DNA of 64,000 bases from Durusdinium trenchii. Taxonomy: Eukaryota; Sar; Dinophyceae; Suessiales; Symbiodiniaceae. Of this stretch, positions 1-10,704 are shown piece by piece. A program made the position numbers and the translations under genes. Location of the stretch: assembly GCA_963970005.1 (NCBI GenBank), contig CAXAMN010015446.1:1088537-1152536 (forward strand). The letters run 5' to 3'. Positions within the stretch are counted from its first letter, which is position 1. Each line of letters begins with the position of its first letter. Under the pieces are notes generated by a model. The model had not been told where the DNA came from. It saw only the letters and a list, made by a program, of their open reading frames with translations, and did not search any database.

Positions 1-2340
1 CAAAGAGAATGTGTCTCGACTGCCATGCTTTGCATCGCAAGTCCGAAAGTGCGGTCTATTTTAAAGTTGCTAATGAGGCCACACAGTGGACTTGACTGCG
101 CACAGGTCGCAACTTGGGATGATTTCATTGCTCCAAATCCCATCGACATCCTTGGTCTGAGACTTGCTGCTATTTGGGCACAATCGGAACTAGAAGGTAG
201 GTATTCTGGCCACGTTCCGTCACAGCCCGTCCGCTAAGGAAGCTGAGAAGAATGCTCAACCATCAGTTGCGGATGGGCCACTCGCTTGGCCGTACGAAAA
301 GATTGGATTCAGAGGCCCCAGATCACTGGGTCCTATAAATGCAGATTTGGGATTGTCTCAGGGGGTCCAAACACACACACAAAAAGAACCGCCTTGCCGC
401 CTTGTCTCCAAATGTTCGATGTTTATTCAATTTATTGCTTGGCTGATGATATGATGATTGCTTCAAACAGTTATGTTATGCTTTTTGGGCGGTTTGCCGG
501 ACTGCTTTCATATGCATTGTTAGACAATGGCAATGATAGGTCGTGAGAAGTTTTCTCCATAGATTCCCCATGATTCCCGCAACGTGGGTGACCTTTCCTG
601 GACAATGAATGGTCCTCGGCAGTTGCTGGCGTGAAACGTTCGAAGATCACCCACGACCATGGCTCATGGACATCATGGCCGTACACATCCTCATATGTCC
701 ATGTTTGGAACTGCACATGGCCCCAGTACAAATACTCAAAGCAGTCACAACACAACAGCACCATAGAGTCACTTGCTAGGTACCTGCCTGTTGTGACTCA
801 TTGCACTGGGAGTTGCCGGCTCTTGTGGAAAACGGCTGACAACGCCGGCTTACCCATAGTTTGCTCCGACAGAAAAAACAATTTACCTGGCAAGAGACAC
901 CAAACAGTGTTAAGTAATGTTAAGTTCCTCCAGAAGTAATGTAGGTCAGAGGGCGGGGAATACAGGCCTCACTACCCGCTACTGGAACCTAAAAGTGGCC
1001 TTGGAAAATAGTCAACTTGCAGATGTTTGACGTTGCAGGCGACTACTTTGCGCAACCCCAGAAAAGAAGGCTGACTGTCGTGAGAGCGAAATGACATATA
1101 AGGACACAGGATGTTGAACTTTTGAACCTTCCCCCTCCTTGGCTCCAAACATTCCAACACATGTGTATTCCGCGTAGAGTTGGACCGGGTGATGGCCCCA
1201 ACACTGCAGCCAGCCAAATCTCTTGCAACCATATTCACGTCCGTCCTTATAAGGAGTCCAACTTGCGGGGTTTGTTCACACCAAGTTTTCAAACAGTATC
1301 ACACAATGGTCAAGCAGACTGCACTTTGGAGAGCGCAGGCAGAGGGGGAGGATCAGGGTGGGTGAGGCGGATGAGAGTTCTTCATGGGGTCATGGTGGTG
1401 CCATGTGGTGCCCATCGGCCTTAGGCCAGACACCACATATTCAGCAGCTTCTGTCAGAGCAAGTGGCACAAATGAATGGCATAGACACACGCCAGAGCCG
1501 CGAGAGCCTCGAGAGTCTTGGCTCGATTTACAAAACATAAATTGCTTTTTTGAGCTACTGATAGCAATGGCCTCCAACCTTTACTAGCAATGCCTCCAGA
1601 GCTAAAAGGGAACTGATTGCGGGATATTGCAGGATTGGTCGTGGGATCGTGGGATCTTTCAAAATGCTTCTTTTTCTCTTCGGAATGCGAGCACAGAAAA
1701 ACGTGCTGGACGTCGGACATGGAACATATGACATATGTAGTAAGACACTCACCATCACTCAGCAAGTCCTTGCTTTTCACCAAAACACTTGGTAACTGTC
1801 ACTGGCATGCACAAACCAATGACAAGATCAAAATGCAACTGGTGGATGTGTTCCGGTGAGTAAGTAAAAGGACTGGCGACCACAGACTCAACTGTGACCG
1901 ACTCCCTTTCGAGAGGGAGGGAGGGAGGGAGGAAGGAAGGAAGGGAGGGAGAGAGGCAGAGAGAGCATTGACAATGACCGACTGACCGTGTTGTTTGCAC
2001 TTCCGGGTTTTCGGCCTAGTGGCACCAGTGGCGCAGCACGGGCCTGGCCCCTTACTCCTCGACCTTCTTTCTACTGTACCAAACCTTTGCCGAGAAAATT
2101 GTTTACGATTGAGACCTAGGTCAGCTTTGGAATGTTAGTGGGAGACTGGTTGAAAAGCATTGCCGAAAGCAGTCATGGCGGTTGTATGCCCTCAACATTG
2201 TGGAAATAAATCGAGGGTGGAGTCACTGTGTCAATTATTTAAAACAAATTTGGTGAGGTGGGTAGGTGGTGGCTAATTAATAAAAAGGGTGGTGGTTTGC
2301 ATGGTGCTTGACACCTGTCTAGCCACCCTGATTTAAAAAC
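1..2340. other. 5' spacer without recognisable gene
   Basis: I find no conserved protein motif here on either strand. The short open frames are no longer than chance would give. Local features are a purine-rich GGGA/GGAA tract at about 1910-1965 and, at 1555-1605, a degenerate member of the dispersed ACTAGCRATGGCCTCCA family seen again at 43.3 and 49.4 kb. The region could be the intron-rich end of a gene lying to the left, but nothing proves it. Confidence 0.5.
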
Positions 2341-2342
2341 CC

Positions 2343-2402
2343 AACATAGAGTCAACCCACTAGATTAAAAAATCAACATAGAGTCAACCCACCTGGATTA
2401 AA
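2343..2402. repeat. short direct repeat
   Basis: A segment containing AACATAGAGTCAACCCAC is repeated twice in a row with a short A/T-rich spacer (ATTAAAAA). The copies differ only at their ends. It lies just upstream of the GC-arm hairpins. Confidence 0.6.
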
Positions 2403-2510
2403 ATACCGCTCCATCAAGGTCAGCAGCTGAATATCCAGCTCTTGCACATTCGACAGAAGCACAAGCCGTCGAAGGTCTGGATTTTTAATGTTTTGTTTGT
2501 TCTTGGACTT

Positions 2511-2545
2511 GGGGTGGGGTGGGGGGTACCCCCACCCCCAATTAA
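2511..2545. repeat. GC-arm hairpin 1 (GGGGGTACCCCC core)
   Basis: A G-rich run meets its complement at a GGGGGTACCCCC core, and the C arm runs straight into AATTAATTA. The same design recurs at 2591-2635, 2880-2912 and 3769-3797. It may be a hairpin-forming or MITE-like element. The palindrome is visible directly; any mobility is inferred. Confidence 0.6.
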
Positions 2546-2590
2546 TTATTCATTTTTGAGTTGAGGTCACTGGTGGTAAAGCGCGGTATT

Positions 2591-2635
2591 GGGGTGGGGG
2601 TGGTGTGGGGGGGTACCCCCACCCTCAACTAATTA
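2591..2635. repeat. GC-arm hairpin 2
   Basis: This is a second copy of the design: a GGGGTGGGGG-type arm, a GGGGGTACCCCC core, a C-rich arm, then AACTAATTATG. The spacer between this and hairpin 1 is only about 50 bp. Confidence 0.6.
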
Positions 2636-2879
2636 TGATGTTGTTGAACTCGTTGTAATTTTGAGTTGCTGTCAGTTCGCATACCTGCGCTGTTGCTCCT
2701 CCTCGAATTAGAGTTGTTTAAAGCTTATGCTTCAAGATCTGCAAAAACTGCGGAGCCTGCAATCTCGTGGGAGAACTCGTGAGAGAACATATACCTACCT
2801 TGAAAGGTGAGCAAAGGAAAAATGATCACGTGATGGCTGCATTTTTATGCACAGTTTTTATGGATATCTGGAAAATAAG

Positions 2880-2912
2880 CGGGGGGGGTGTGCACACACC
2901 CCAATTTATTCA
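2880..2912. repeat. GC-arm hairpin 3
   Basis: Arms GGGGTGTG and CACACCCC are separated by CA and followed by AATTTATT. The core differs from hairpins 1 and 2, but the layout is the same: G-rich arm, C-rich arm, then A/T-rich flank. Confidence 0.5.
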
Positions 2913-2984
2913 AGACGCTTCGCGTCGACAGCCGCCCACACCGCGCACGAACTGCCGAAGTTGGTGAAATGGAAGTAGCCATCT

Positions 2985-3640
2985 AGGCGCCAGGTTGGGG
3001 ACAAGTGCAGCCATCTAGGCGCCAGGTTGGCTGTCTTACGGCTGCGTTGGAGCCATCTTGGGGCCAACTTCGTCTACCTTGGGGCCCATAATGGTGATAC
3101 AACTTCGGCCTTGCCAAAAGCCATCCCAAAATACACCTCCAAAACGCTCTCCCCAGTGGCTCTGCAGCCGAGCAAGAATCAACGCAGCAACCACCCCAAA
3201 AGACAAAAACTCCTCCAAAATGCTCTCCCCAGTGGCCCTGCAAGCACGACGTAACGACAGATCATCAAAAAATGCACCTCCAAAGCGCTCTCCCCAGTGG
3301 CCCTGCAGCTCAACCATAGCCACGCACGCGCGAAAAAAAGGTGCCAGGTTGGCTGTCTTACGGCTGCGTTGGAGCCATCTTGGGGCTAACTTCGTCTACC
3401 TTGGAGCCCATAATGAAAAATGCACCTCCAAAACAACGCTCTCCCCAGTGGCCCTGCAGGCCGAGCAAGAATCAACGCAGCAACCACACCAAAAGACAAA
3501 AACGCCTCCAAAACGCTCTCCCCAGTGGCCCTGCAAGCACGACGTAACGAAAAATCATCCAAACATGTACCTCCAAAGCACTCTCCCCAGTGGCCTTGCC
3601 GCCCAACCATAGCCGCGCGCGCGTGAAAAAAAGGTCACCC
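2985..3640. repeat. 322-bp tandem duplication with internal CTCTCCCCAGTGG motif
   Basis: A block beginning GGTTGGCTGTCTTACGG near 3026 recurs about 322 bp later near 3348, giving two diverged copies. Inside each copy CTCTCCCCAGTGGCCCTGCA (with small changes) appears three times, six in all, at roughly 70-bp spacing. Open frames on both strands across this block arise from the repeat and are not called as genes. The copies end in a CG-rich string before a run of A. Confidence 0.75.
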
Positions 3641-3768
3641 CCCTAGCAAAGCTATTTGCATAGCAGCAGAGCTTAGAGAGCCCCATAGCACGCCCTGCAC
3701 CGACAAGCGGTGTGGGCGGATTTTTTTTTGGGCGGGGTGTAACCAGCTCAATGATTTATTAAAACAAT

Positions 3769-3797
3769 CAGGGGGTGGGTGGACAGTCCCACCCCAG
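3769..3797. repeat. GC-arm hairpin 4
   Basis: Arms of the form GGGGTGGG and CCCACCCC are separated by about 8 bp, next to an A/T-rich ATTTATTAAAACAA flank. It is weaker than hairpins 1 and 2. Confidence 0.4.
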
Positions 3798-3799
3798 AT

Positions 3800-5400
3800 G
3801 GTTGAGTGCACGCGGTTGTTTGGTGTTGTCAGGAACCTTTGTATAAAAGCCGCTTGTTGTGCTCCTGTTGGCGTTTGGAGTCAAAATTGTTCTGTTGCTT
3901 TTGGTGCAGTTGGATAGGGGGCTGCAAAGGCGCACGAGCATGCTTGCAATGCTGTAGCCTACTACGGTTCACACGTGGAAGCGACCAAGAGATGAGTTAA
4001 ATGACTTGGTGGAGACCTTTTTGACGCACATTTACAGATATTATTATGATATTTGCAGTAGGCTTATACTCTCCTTTGTAATGCTGTTCACTGGTGGCTG
4101 TGTTGTGAGCGTATCGTCGTACGTGGCCCTGGACTGCCAAGGATTGCAAGTTGGATGTGGATGAATGGCCGGTTGTTTTTCCACGCAACTGGCCGGCTAG
4201 CCCGGAACTCAACCTTTGCCAGTCTTTGCGACCTTTGTTGTGATGACTCATTCGAGGACGACCAACAGCAACAACGCGAAGCATGGCACAATCAAATTGC
4301 AATGCTGAGCCCTGACCTGGAGGCACCAGTGGGCCGCACACTGGGGCAAGTCAAGTCTATTCAAGTGAAACGGCGGGCACTGTGGCAAGTGTGTGAAGTG
4401 AAACGGGACAGAAGCTGCTAGCTGATGGCCGAAATCGGCTTATGGATGCTTATGGTTTCAGGTTGGCTGGTGGTGCTTCTTTGAGGAACTGGCAGCTTGA
4501 TCACAAATACACAGTTCCTTGAACACATACTTTGAGAATCGCATGTCTGTGTACATTCCACATATCACTTCTCGAATCAGTTGAAAGAAACTACCCAACG
4601 TTGAATCACTCAAGGACGCTACATTGCCAGATGCTTTATTCTACCTAGTGCTCAAGAAGCCTTACTGGCTTGCACCTCTACGAGGATCAGGTTGGGGGAT
4701 TAATTTTGATCTGTTACTTTTTAGTATAACTTCTTTTGTTGTCATCTCGATGAGGACCACGCCATGTTGACCATGGACCCTTGCGTAACAAGAAGCAGCT
4801 CATGGCAGACAAAAAGACGTGGCGAAGCTTTCAGTACTTAGCAACTCGACCGCCTGGTAATGTCAGTCAGCAGCAATGAGCGGGAACGTGGAGGAAGCAG
4901 TGCTAAGCAGGGTCTAGAGCGGACTGCGGCTGCGGGATATGTCGGAAAAAAACCCGCTTCTGCTCACACAATGAACTAAAAGCAAAGAAAGGATTACACA
5001 AGGGCCCTTTTTAAAAAAAATATGTTATTTTCTTCTTTTGTTGTTGTTGTTAGTCAAAAACATCATAATTTGTTCCTCGTTCCAAGGTGGTTTTGTCATA
5101 TCCAATTGAAGGATGCCCTGAGTACGAGGAGGTTTGCCGAGGCGAGGTGAGACTACTTGCCATGTTTGCTGCTACCTGTTTTTGATGCTATGCATCATGC
5201 ATGCTGATTCATGCAGTTGCGGGCACAGATCAAGTTGTGTTTGAGGTTTTGTGGTTCCGAACTACTGGCCAAAGAAGCCGAAAGGCAAGCGCCGCCGGGA
5301 TCGTGACAGGTGGTTTGGCTAAAATACGCAGTCACTCAGTGCATCTCAGTGGCATCCTGTGCAGCCTTGGGCCTTGCTTTAGACAAATGAGGAAGCCATT
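3800..5400. other. spacer without recognisable gene
   Basis: Overlapping short open frames exist on both strands (for example around 4000-4420), but none shows a recognisable domain or a convincing exon. A run of T and a TTG/TTT tract lie near 5010-5050. Confidence 0.5.
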
Positions 5401-5429
5401 GCGACATCGCGCGTGGTATTTGACCACAC

Positions 5430-5556
5430 CGCTTTACCGATTTACACCGGTGGACACCGGTTTATCGATTTACACCGGTTTACCATTTTACACCGGTTTG
5501 CCGGCTCGCACCGGTTTATACCGGTTTACCGATTTACACCGGTTTTACCGAATCGC
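5430..5556 (+). repeat. ACCGGTTTAC minisatellite
   Basis: TTTACACCGGT-type units recur about nine times at 10-18 bp spacing with small changes (TTTACCGA, TTTATCGA, TTTACCAT). ACCGGT is itself palindromic. The array keeps two + frames open and so produces artefact ORFs. Confidence 0.75.
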
Positions 5557-5919
5557 ACCAATTCAACGATACAATCAATCCAATTTCCTGTTTCCAGTGG
5601 AAACCTAGACACGACATCGAATCTCCTGTTGCTGTATTCAGATAGTGGTACCGCAAGCTTCCGCTATTTGGCAACGCCCGGCCTACCAAATAGCCAGTTC
5701 CAATAATATAATACTTACTCAGCCAATTTGCACGGCGCAAGGATAGACACCTTTTGCTTCTATACCGTAGAGTCTACATATGCAGAATTTCCGCTGCCTG
5801 CTGAAAAAAATATCCCGGCAAGAGGCCCCAAACAGTGTGTGTGTGTGAGGTCTGTAAGCAGAAAGTCCAGAGACCTAGACGCACTGCGGTCCAGAGAGGT
5901 GATGGTGGTGATGAAGTGA

Positions 5920-6340
5920 AGGTGGGTGTGAGTGAGTGTGGATGAGAGGGAGTGTGAGTGTGAGTGAGAGTGGGAGAGTGAGTGTGAGTGCGAGTGTGAG
6001 TGAGAGTGAGTGTGGGCGAGAGTGAGTGAGAGTGGGAGCGAGTGAGAGTCTGCGAGTGGGAGAGTGAGTGGGTGTGAGTGTGAGGAGTGTGAGTGTGAGT
6101 GGGAGTGGGAGAGTGAGTGAGTGCGTGAGGGAGTGCGAGTGTGAGTGAGAGTGAGTGTGAGTGGGAGTGAGTGTGGATGAGAATGAGTGTGGGTGAGAGT
6201 GAGTGAGTGTGAGTGCGAATGAGGGTGACAGGGTGGGAGAGTGAGTGTGAGTGCAAGTGTGAGTGAGAGTGGGAGTGTGAGGGGGCGTGAGTGTGAGTGA
6301 AAGTGGGAGACTGAGAGAGTGAGCATCTGAGAGAACAAAG
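5920..6340 (+). repeat. GTGAGT/GAGAGT purine-rich array
   Basis: About 420 bp consist almost entirely of GTGAGT, GTGTGAGT, GAGAGTGG and GGGAGA variants on the + strand. The opposite strand translates as long Ser/His/Thr/Leu/Pro runs in all frames, which explains the 190-290 residue minus-strand ORFs. I treat those as repeat artefacts. The unit GTGAGT matches a textbook 5' splice-site string many times over. Confidence 0.85.
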
Positions 6341-6344
6341 TACT

Positions 6345-6955
6345 GCCACGAAATCTGCACTTCGAGGTTCACCATGCGCTGTGCCTGCCGCGAAATCTGC
6401 ACTTCGAGGTTCACCAAGTGCCGCGCCTGCCACCAAATCTGCACTTCGAGGCTCACCAAGTGCTGCACCTACCACGAAATCTGCACTTCGAGGTTCACAA
6501 AGTGCTGTGCCTGCCACGAAATCTGCACTTCCAGGTCGACCAAGTGCTGTGCCTGCCACGAAATCTGCACTTCGGGGTTCACCAAGTGCTGCGCCTGCTA
6601 CGAAATCTGCACTTCGAGGTTCACAAAGTGCTGTACCTGTCACGAAGTCTGCACTTCAAGGTTCACCAAGTGCTGCGCCCGCCACGAAATCTACGCTTCG
6701 AGATTCACCATGCGCTGTACCTGTCAGGAAATCCGCACTTCGAGGTTCACAAAGTGCTGCACGTGCCACGAAATCTGCACATCGAGGGTCACAGCGTGCT
6801 GTGCCTGCCACAAAATCTGCAAACGAGCCACATGTCCAAAAGTCACGAGTCACTGCACCTGTCACGAAATTTGAGCTCCTCGACGATCACCACCGTACCG
6901 TGTCCAAAGTGCTGCGCCTGCCACAAAATGTGCATTTCGAAGTAAAGCACCTCCG
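6345..6955 (+). repeat. 42-bp coding-competent minisatellite
   Basis: About 14 units of 42 bp carry a core like AAATCTGCACTTCGAGGTTC followed by a CAC/CAAAGTGCTGYGCCTGCC-type half. Because 42 is divisible by three, all + frames stay open; one reads as repeats around CHEICTSRFTK, another around LPRNLHFEVH, a third around KSALRGSPSA. Units differ by a few bases and degrade towards the 3' end (6840-7060). No start context, splice structure or known domain supports translation, so I call it a minisatellite and not a gene. Confidence 0.85.
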
Positions 6956-7089
6956 ATCCCTTGCACCTGTCACGAAAAGTCGACTTTGGAGCACCAAAAC
7001 ACGAGGTTTCCCTCGCGCCTGCCACGAAAAGATAGCCCTTGCTATCGAAATAATAAAATTCAGGAGCTTGAGGCAGCTTTCTCCATAAG

Positions 7090-7250
7090 AACCTATGAAC
7101 TTTATTCAATTCGAGGTCTTGTTAACATACCCTGACTTCCAGGCTTCAGGGTTGGGCCTGAACTTTATTTAGGTGCCAGGGGGTGGCACTCAGATAGTTG
7201 TTCATGAGGTTGGCCCCCTGGCCATTTAATTAAACTATACTACAGTATAG
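7090..7250. other. AACTTTATT-bearing spacer with small hairpin
   Basis: GAACTTTATT occurs at about 7096 and 7161 and again at 8822, 8897 and (as AACTTTATC) 9329, outside the satellite. A hairpin with arms GTGCCA and TGGCAC lies near 7172-7188. Confidence 0.45.
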
Positions 7251-7251
7251 G

Positions 7252-8643
7252 CGGCCAAGCACCTCCACCTTCCCAAGCAACACAAACCCTCAGTCTCAGG
7301 TGGGCCTCAGCCTGTAGTATTCTACCTTCGCAGCAGGTTTCCAGATTGCCAGACCAAAGCCACTAAACCCTAATAAACACTAAGAAGGCCTGGTTTGATG
7401 GTGTATTTGCTGTTGGTGAGGTTGGGTCCCTGGTGACTTTAGGTTGTGGTGGGGGTTGGTGGGCTGTGGTTGTTGAAGCTTCTTGTGCTGGGTTTCTGCT
7501 GCTCACCTTAATTTAATCCAGAGGGCCAAGCTAAAACTTGAACAAAGGGGTTGAAGACCAACAACCAGCCAGCACCTCCACCCTGGCTTTCCCAAGCAAC
7601 ACAAAACCCTCAGTCTCAGGTGGGCCTCAGCCTGTAGTATTCTACCTTCGCAGCAGGTTTCCAGATTGCCAGACCAAAGCCACTAAACCCTAATAAACAC
7701 TAAGAAGGCCTGGTTTGATGGTGTATTTGCTGTTGGTGAGGTTGGGTCCCTGGTGACTTTAGGTTGTGGTGGGGGTTGGTGGGCTGTGGTTGTTGAAGCT
7801 TCTTGTGCTGGGTTTCTGCTGCTCACCTTAATTTAATCCAGAGGGCCAAGCTAAAACTTGAACAAAGGGGTTGAAGACCAACAACCAGCCAGCACCTCCA
7901 CCCTGGCTTTCCCAAGCAACACAAAACCCTCAGTCTCAGGTGGGCCTCAGCCTGTAGTATTCTACCTTCGCAGCAGGTTTCCAGATTGCCAGACCAAAGC
8001 CACTAAACCCTAATAAACACTAAGAAGGCCTGGTTTGATGGTGTATTTGCTGTTGGTGAGGTTGGGTCCCTGGTGACTTTAGGTTGTGGTGGGGGTTGGT
8101 GGGCTGTGGTTGTTGAAGCTTCTTGTGCTGGGTTTCTGCTGCTCACCTTAATTTAATCCAGAGGGCCAAGCTAAAACTTGAACAAAGGGGTTGAAGACCA
8201 ACAACCAGCCAGCACCTCCACCCTGGCTTTCCCAAGCAACACAAAACCCTCAGTCTCAGGTGGGCCTCAGCCTGTAGTATTCTACCTTCGCAGCAGGTTT
8301 CCAGATTGCCAGACCAAAGCCACTAAACCCTAATAAACACTAAGAAGGCCTGGTTTGATGGTGTATTTGCTGTTGGTGAGGTTGGGTCCCTGGTGACTTT
8401 AGGTTGTGGTGGGGGTTGGTGGGCTGTGGTTGTTGAAGCTTCTTGTGCTGGGTTTCTGCTGCTCACCTTAATTTAATCCAGAGGGCCAAGCTAAAACTTG
8501 AACAAAGGGGTTGAAGACCAACAACCAGCCAGCACCTCCACCCTGGCTTTCCCAAGCAACACAAAACCCTCAGTCTCAGGTGGGCCTCAGCCTGTAGTAT
8601 TCTACCTTCGCAGCAGGTTTCCAGATTGCCAGACCAAAGCCAC
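7252..8643. repeat. 320-bp satellite, about 4.35 near-identical copies
   Basis: The landmark CCTGTAGTAT sits at 7311, 7631, 7951, 8271 and 8591, so the period is exactly 320 bp four times in a row. The internal copies look identical by eye. The first copy differs at its left edge, lacking the CTGGC insertion before TTTCCCAAGC. The array stops abruptly at AGACCAAAGCCAC. Each unit contains AAACCCTAATAAACACTAAG and no long open frame. The identity implies very recent expansion or homogenisation, or a mis-assembled copy number. Confidence 0.95.
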
Positions 8644-8649
8644 AGAATT

Positions 8650-10240
8650 GTGAGAAGTGGCTTGAAAACGGGTGAAGATATTGACGCACGCGTTGGGACA
8701 TTCGTGGTCTCGGTTTTGGGACAACTTTATTTCCAGTGGGGTGCCCAACCTAATCACTCAGGAAATATTGGCCAGGTTGGCGTTGTCCACTTTATGCTGT
8801 TTTCATATGTTTTCACCAGAAGGAACTTTATTCTGTATTTCTGGTTTAGGACCCCATACTCATGTTGTCAACAGATCTTTGCCAGGATAGGCCCTGAGAA
8901 CTTTATTTTATTTTTTCGGGGTGCCTAGGGAACCTGGTGATAACAGAGGGGTATCGAAAAGTGACCACCATGTACGAAAATGCGCGCGGCACCAAAACGA
9001 GAGCGCAGTTGCTAGAAGCACCCGCCGCCGGCAGGCAGATTTTGCGAGCCTGCGCAGTCGAGATGCACATTGACGATGTCGACACGCCCGCGACGCACAG
9101 CGATCCAAGCGCACCTGCTTTTCTATTACCGTATAAGAACCCCTAGTGTGACCACACTGTTTGGGGATTAAAAGATTGCCCGCTGATGAAAACTGCCGTT
9201 TCGAAAGAAGCTGCTGCCAGGGGTGTTTGGTTGTTCTCCCACTCCCTGCTTAGTCTTTTGCATGCGCATCTCTATCTTTGCCTGCCATCACTTGAGCTCA
9301 CCATTGTTCATTAACACGCTTTGCGGGAACTTTATCAAGTAAGTCGGGAGTTTAGTGAAATCGTGTGCTACAACTAAGACCGTGGTTCAGACGTCAACAC
9401 CGTTCTGTTTTTTCTTTGCAACAGTCCATATTTTAGGAGGTGTGGTGCCAGGACTCAGTTGGTCACTGCTCGGGTGTCTATCCTTGTGAGAATCTTGAAA
9501 GCCGACCTATCAGGTCTTCGTTTCTTTGGCAGTTGAATGCGACTGGTGAAAACACTGCTGAATTAGAACCTAAGGCCCGCTTGATTTCCAATAATGTTTG
9601 CATCATAAAATGATACTTTTGCATCGCGCGGGACAAACATTGCTGATTGTCATAGGAAGTGTTGCAAATAGGCATGGCCTTTCATGTTCGACCGTTGACC
9701 TTTGGCCACACGACGAGCTGCCTTTGTCCACTACACGTGTTTGAAAAAGTTGGTCTGCAGGTTGCACAAACAGTTGTCGTACAAGTATAACTCACACAAT
9801 ACGTAGCTGACCGCCTTTTGGCCGCGACACTCGTCACCGTACAAGCGGAATGACTCATAATGACTCTTCAACAACCTTCATCTGAATAATGGCAGAACAG
9901 TGCATGCGTGGGGTACCATGTCCGATATTCTCTCGAAAGGATTCGAAAGGCATTGGCGCTCCACTTCTCCCCGCTCTAGATCCACACCCGCAGCAACAAA
10001 CCAGTCTATATTGGAGAAGGTATATAACCAAATTTCTCGGTCCAGGTGCCAAGAGGAACTCTCCATCCGACCTTCCGTTTTGTACAGGGCCTAAACGCAT
10101 CTTTAGCGGCGTTGACCTCAGGGTCCTTTCTCTTCCTTTGCTCACCCATGCTCAGTAGTGCAGCATCACCAATCCGTGCGCAAGAGCTCGCAGGGACCTA
10201 GGGGATGATTAAGAACACCTCCACAGTGGAAAAGTTTGTC
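8650..10240. other. spacer without recognisable gene
   Basis: Several short open frames occur on both strands (for example about 8626-8928 and 9889-10158), but they overlap each other and show no domain. AACTTTATT motifs continue from the previous block. No gene is supported. Confidence 0.5.
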
Positions 10241-10249
10241 AAACTTGAA

Positions 10250-10475
10250 AACAGCAATGTTGTGAAACCGATGACAATGTTGTGAAACCGAAGATTACAT
10301 ATCGTGAAATCGATGACAATGTTCTCACCATGACATCCACGTCCTCATTCCATCACAACCCCCTCCCACCCCCCCACCCATTTTTAATCACACGACTCAT
10401 CGATGACAACATCCATACATCGATGACAATGTTGTGAAACCGAAGATTATATATCATGAAATCGATGAATTGAAA
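10250..10475. repeat. duplicated GATGACAATGTTGTGAAACC block
   Basis: The string GATGACAATGTTGTGAAACC followed by GAAGATTAYATATCRTGAAATCGATGA occurs near 10270-10320 and again near 10422-10468, with a further partial copy at 10250. The copies are separated by a C-rich stretch (10365-10380). Confidence 0.7.
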
Positions 10476-10606
10476 CAAAAGTAACCAAAAACATGGGCCG
10501 GTAACGAAGCCGACAGCAAAGACATGATGGTACGAGTGCACACCGCAAATCATGTACAAAACATGCAAGCAGGCGCAAATCTCCAAATCCACAACACACG
10601 CAACCC

Positions 10607-10700
10607 TGTAAACGCGCGTGAACCCGCGTAAACCAGCGTAAACCCGTAAACCCGCGTAAACCCGCGTAAACCCGCGTAAACCCGCAAACACGCGCAAACA
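10607..10700. repeat. AAACCCGCGT 10-bp minisatellite
   Basis: About eight units of AAACCCGCGT, with some shortened or changed units (AAACCAGCGT, AAACCCGT, AAACACGCGC), lie in a row. The reverse strand translates as Gly/Phe/Thr/Arg/Val/Tyr runs and gives artefact ORFs of about 100 residues. Confidence 0.8.
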
Positions 10701-10704
10701 AATT

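Noticed and set aside
3058-3612. 184-residue plus-strand frame
   Set aside because: It spans the 322-bp duplication and overlaps open frames on both strands. Its amino-acid repeats follow the DNA repeat.
5760-6643. Minus-strand open frames of 190-290 residues rich in Ser, His, Thr and Leu
   Set aside because: They lie on the GTGAGT array and the 42-bp minisatellite, where repeats keep several frames open at once. No domain or start context supports them.
6374-7088. Plus-strand open frames of 166-235 residues over the minisatellite, including a Cys-rich one
   Set aside because: Three frames are open together because the unit is 42 bp. Nothing favours one frame, so no gene is called.
7252-8643. 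CRISPR-like array
   Set aside because: The whole 320-bp unit is repeated without variable spacers, so it is a satellite. The organism is also clearly eukaryotic.
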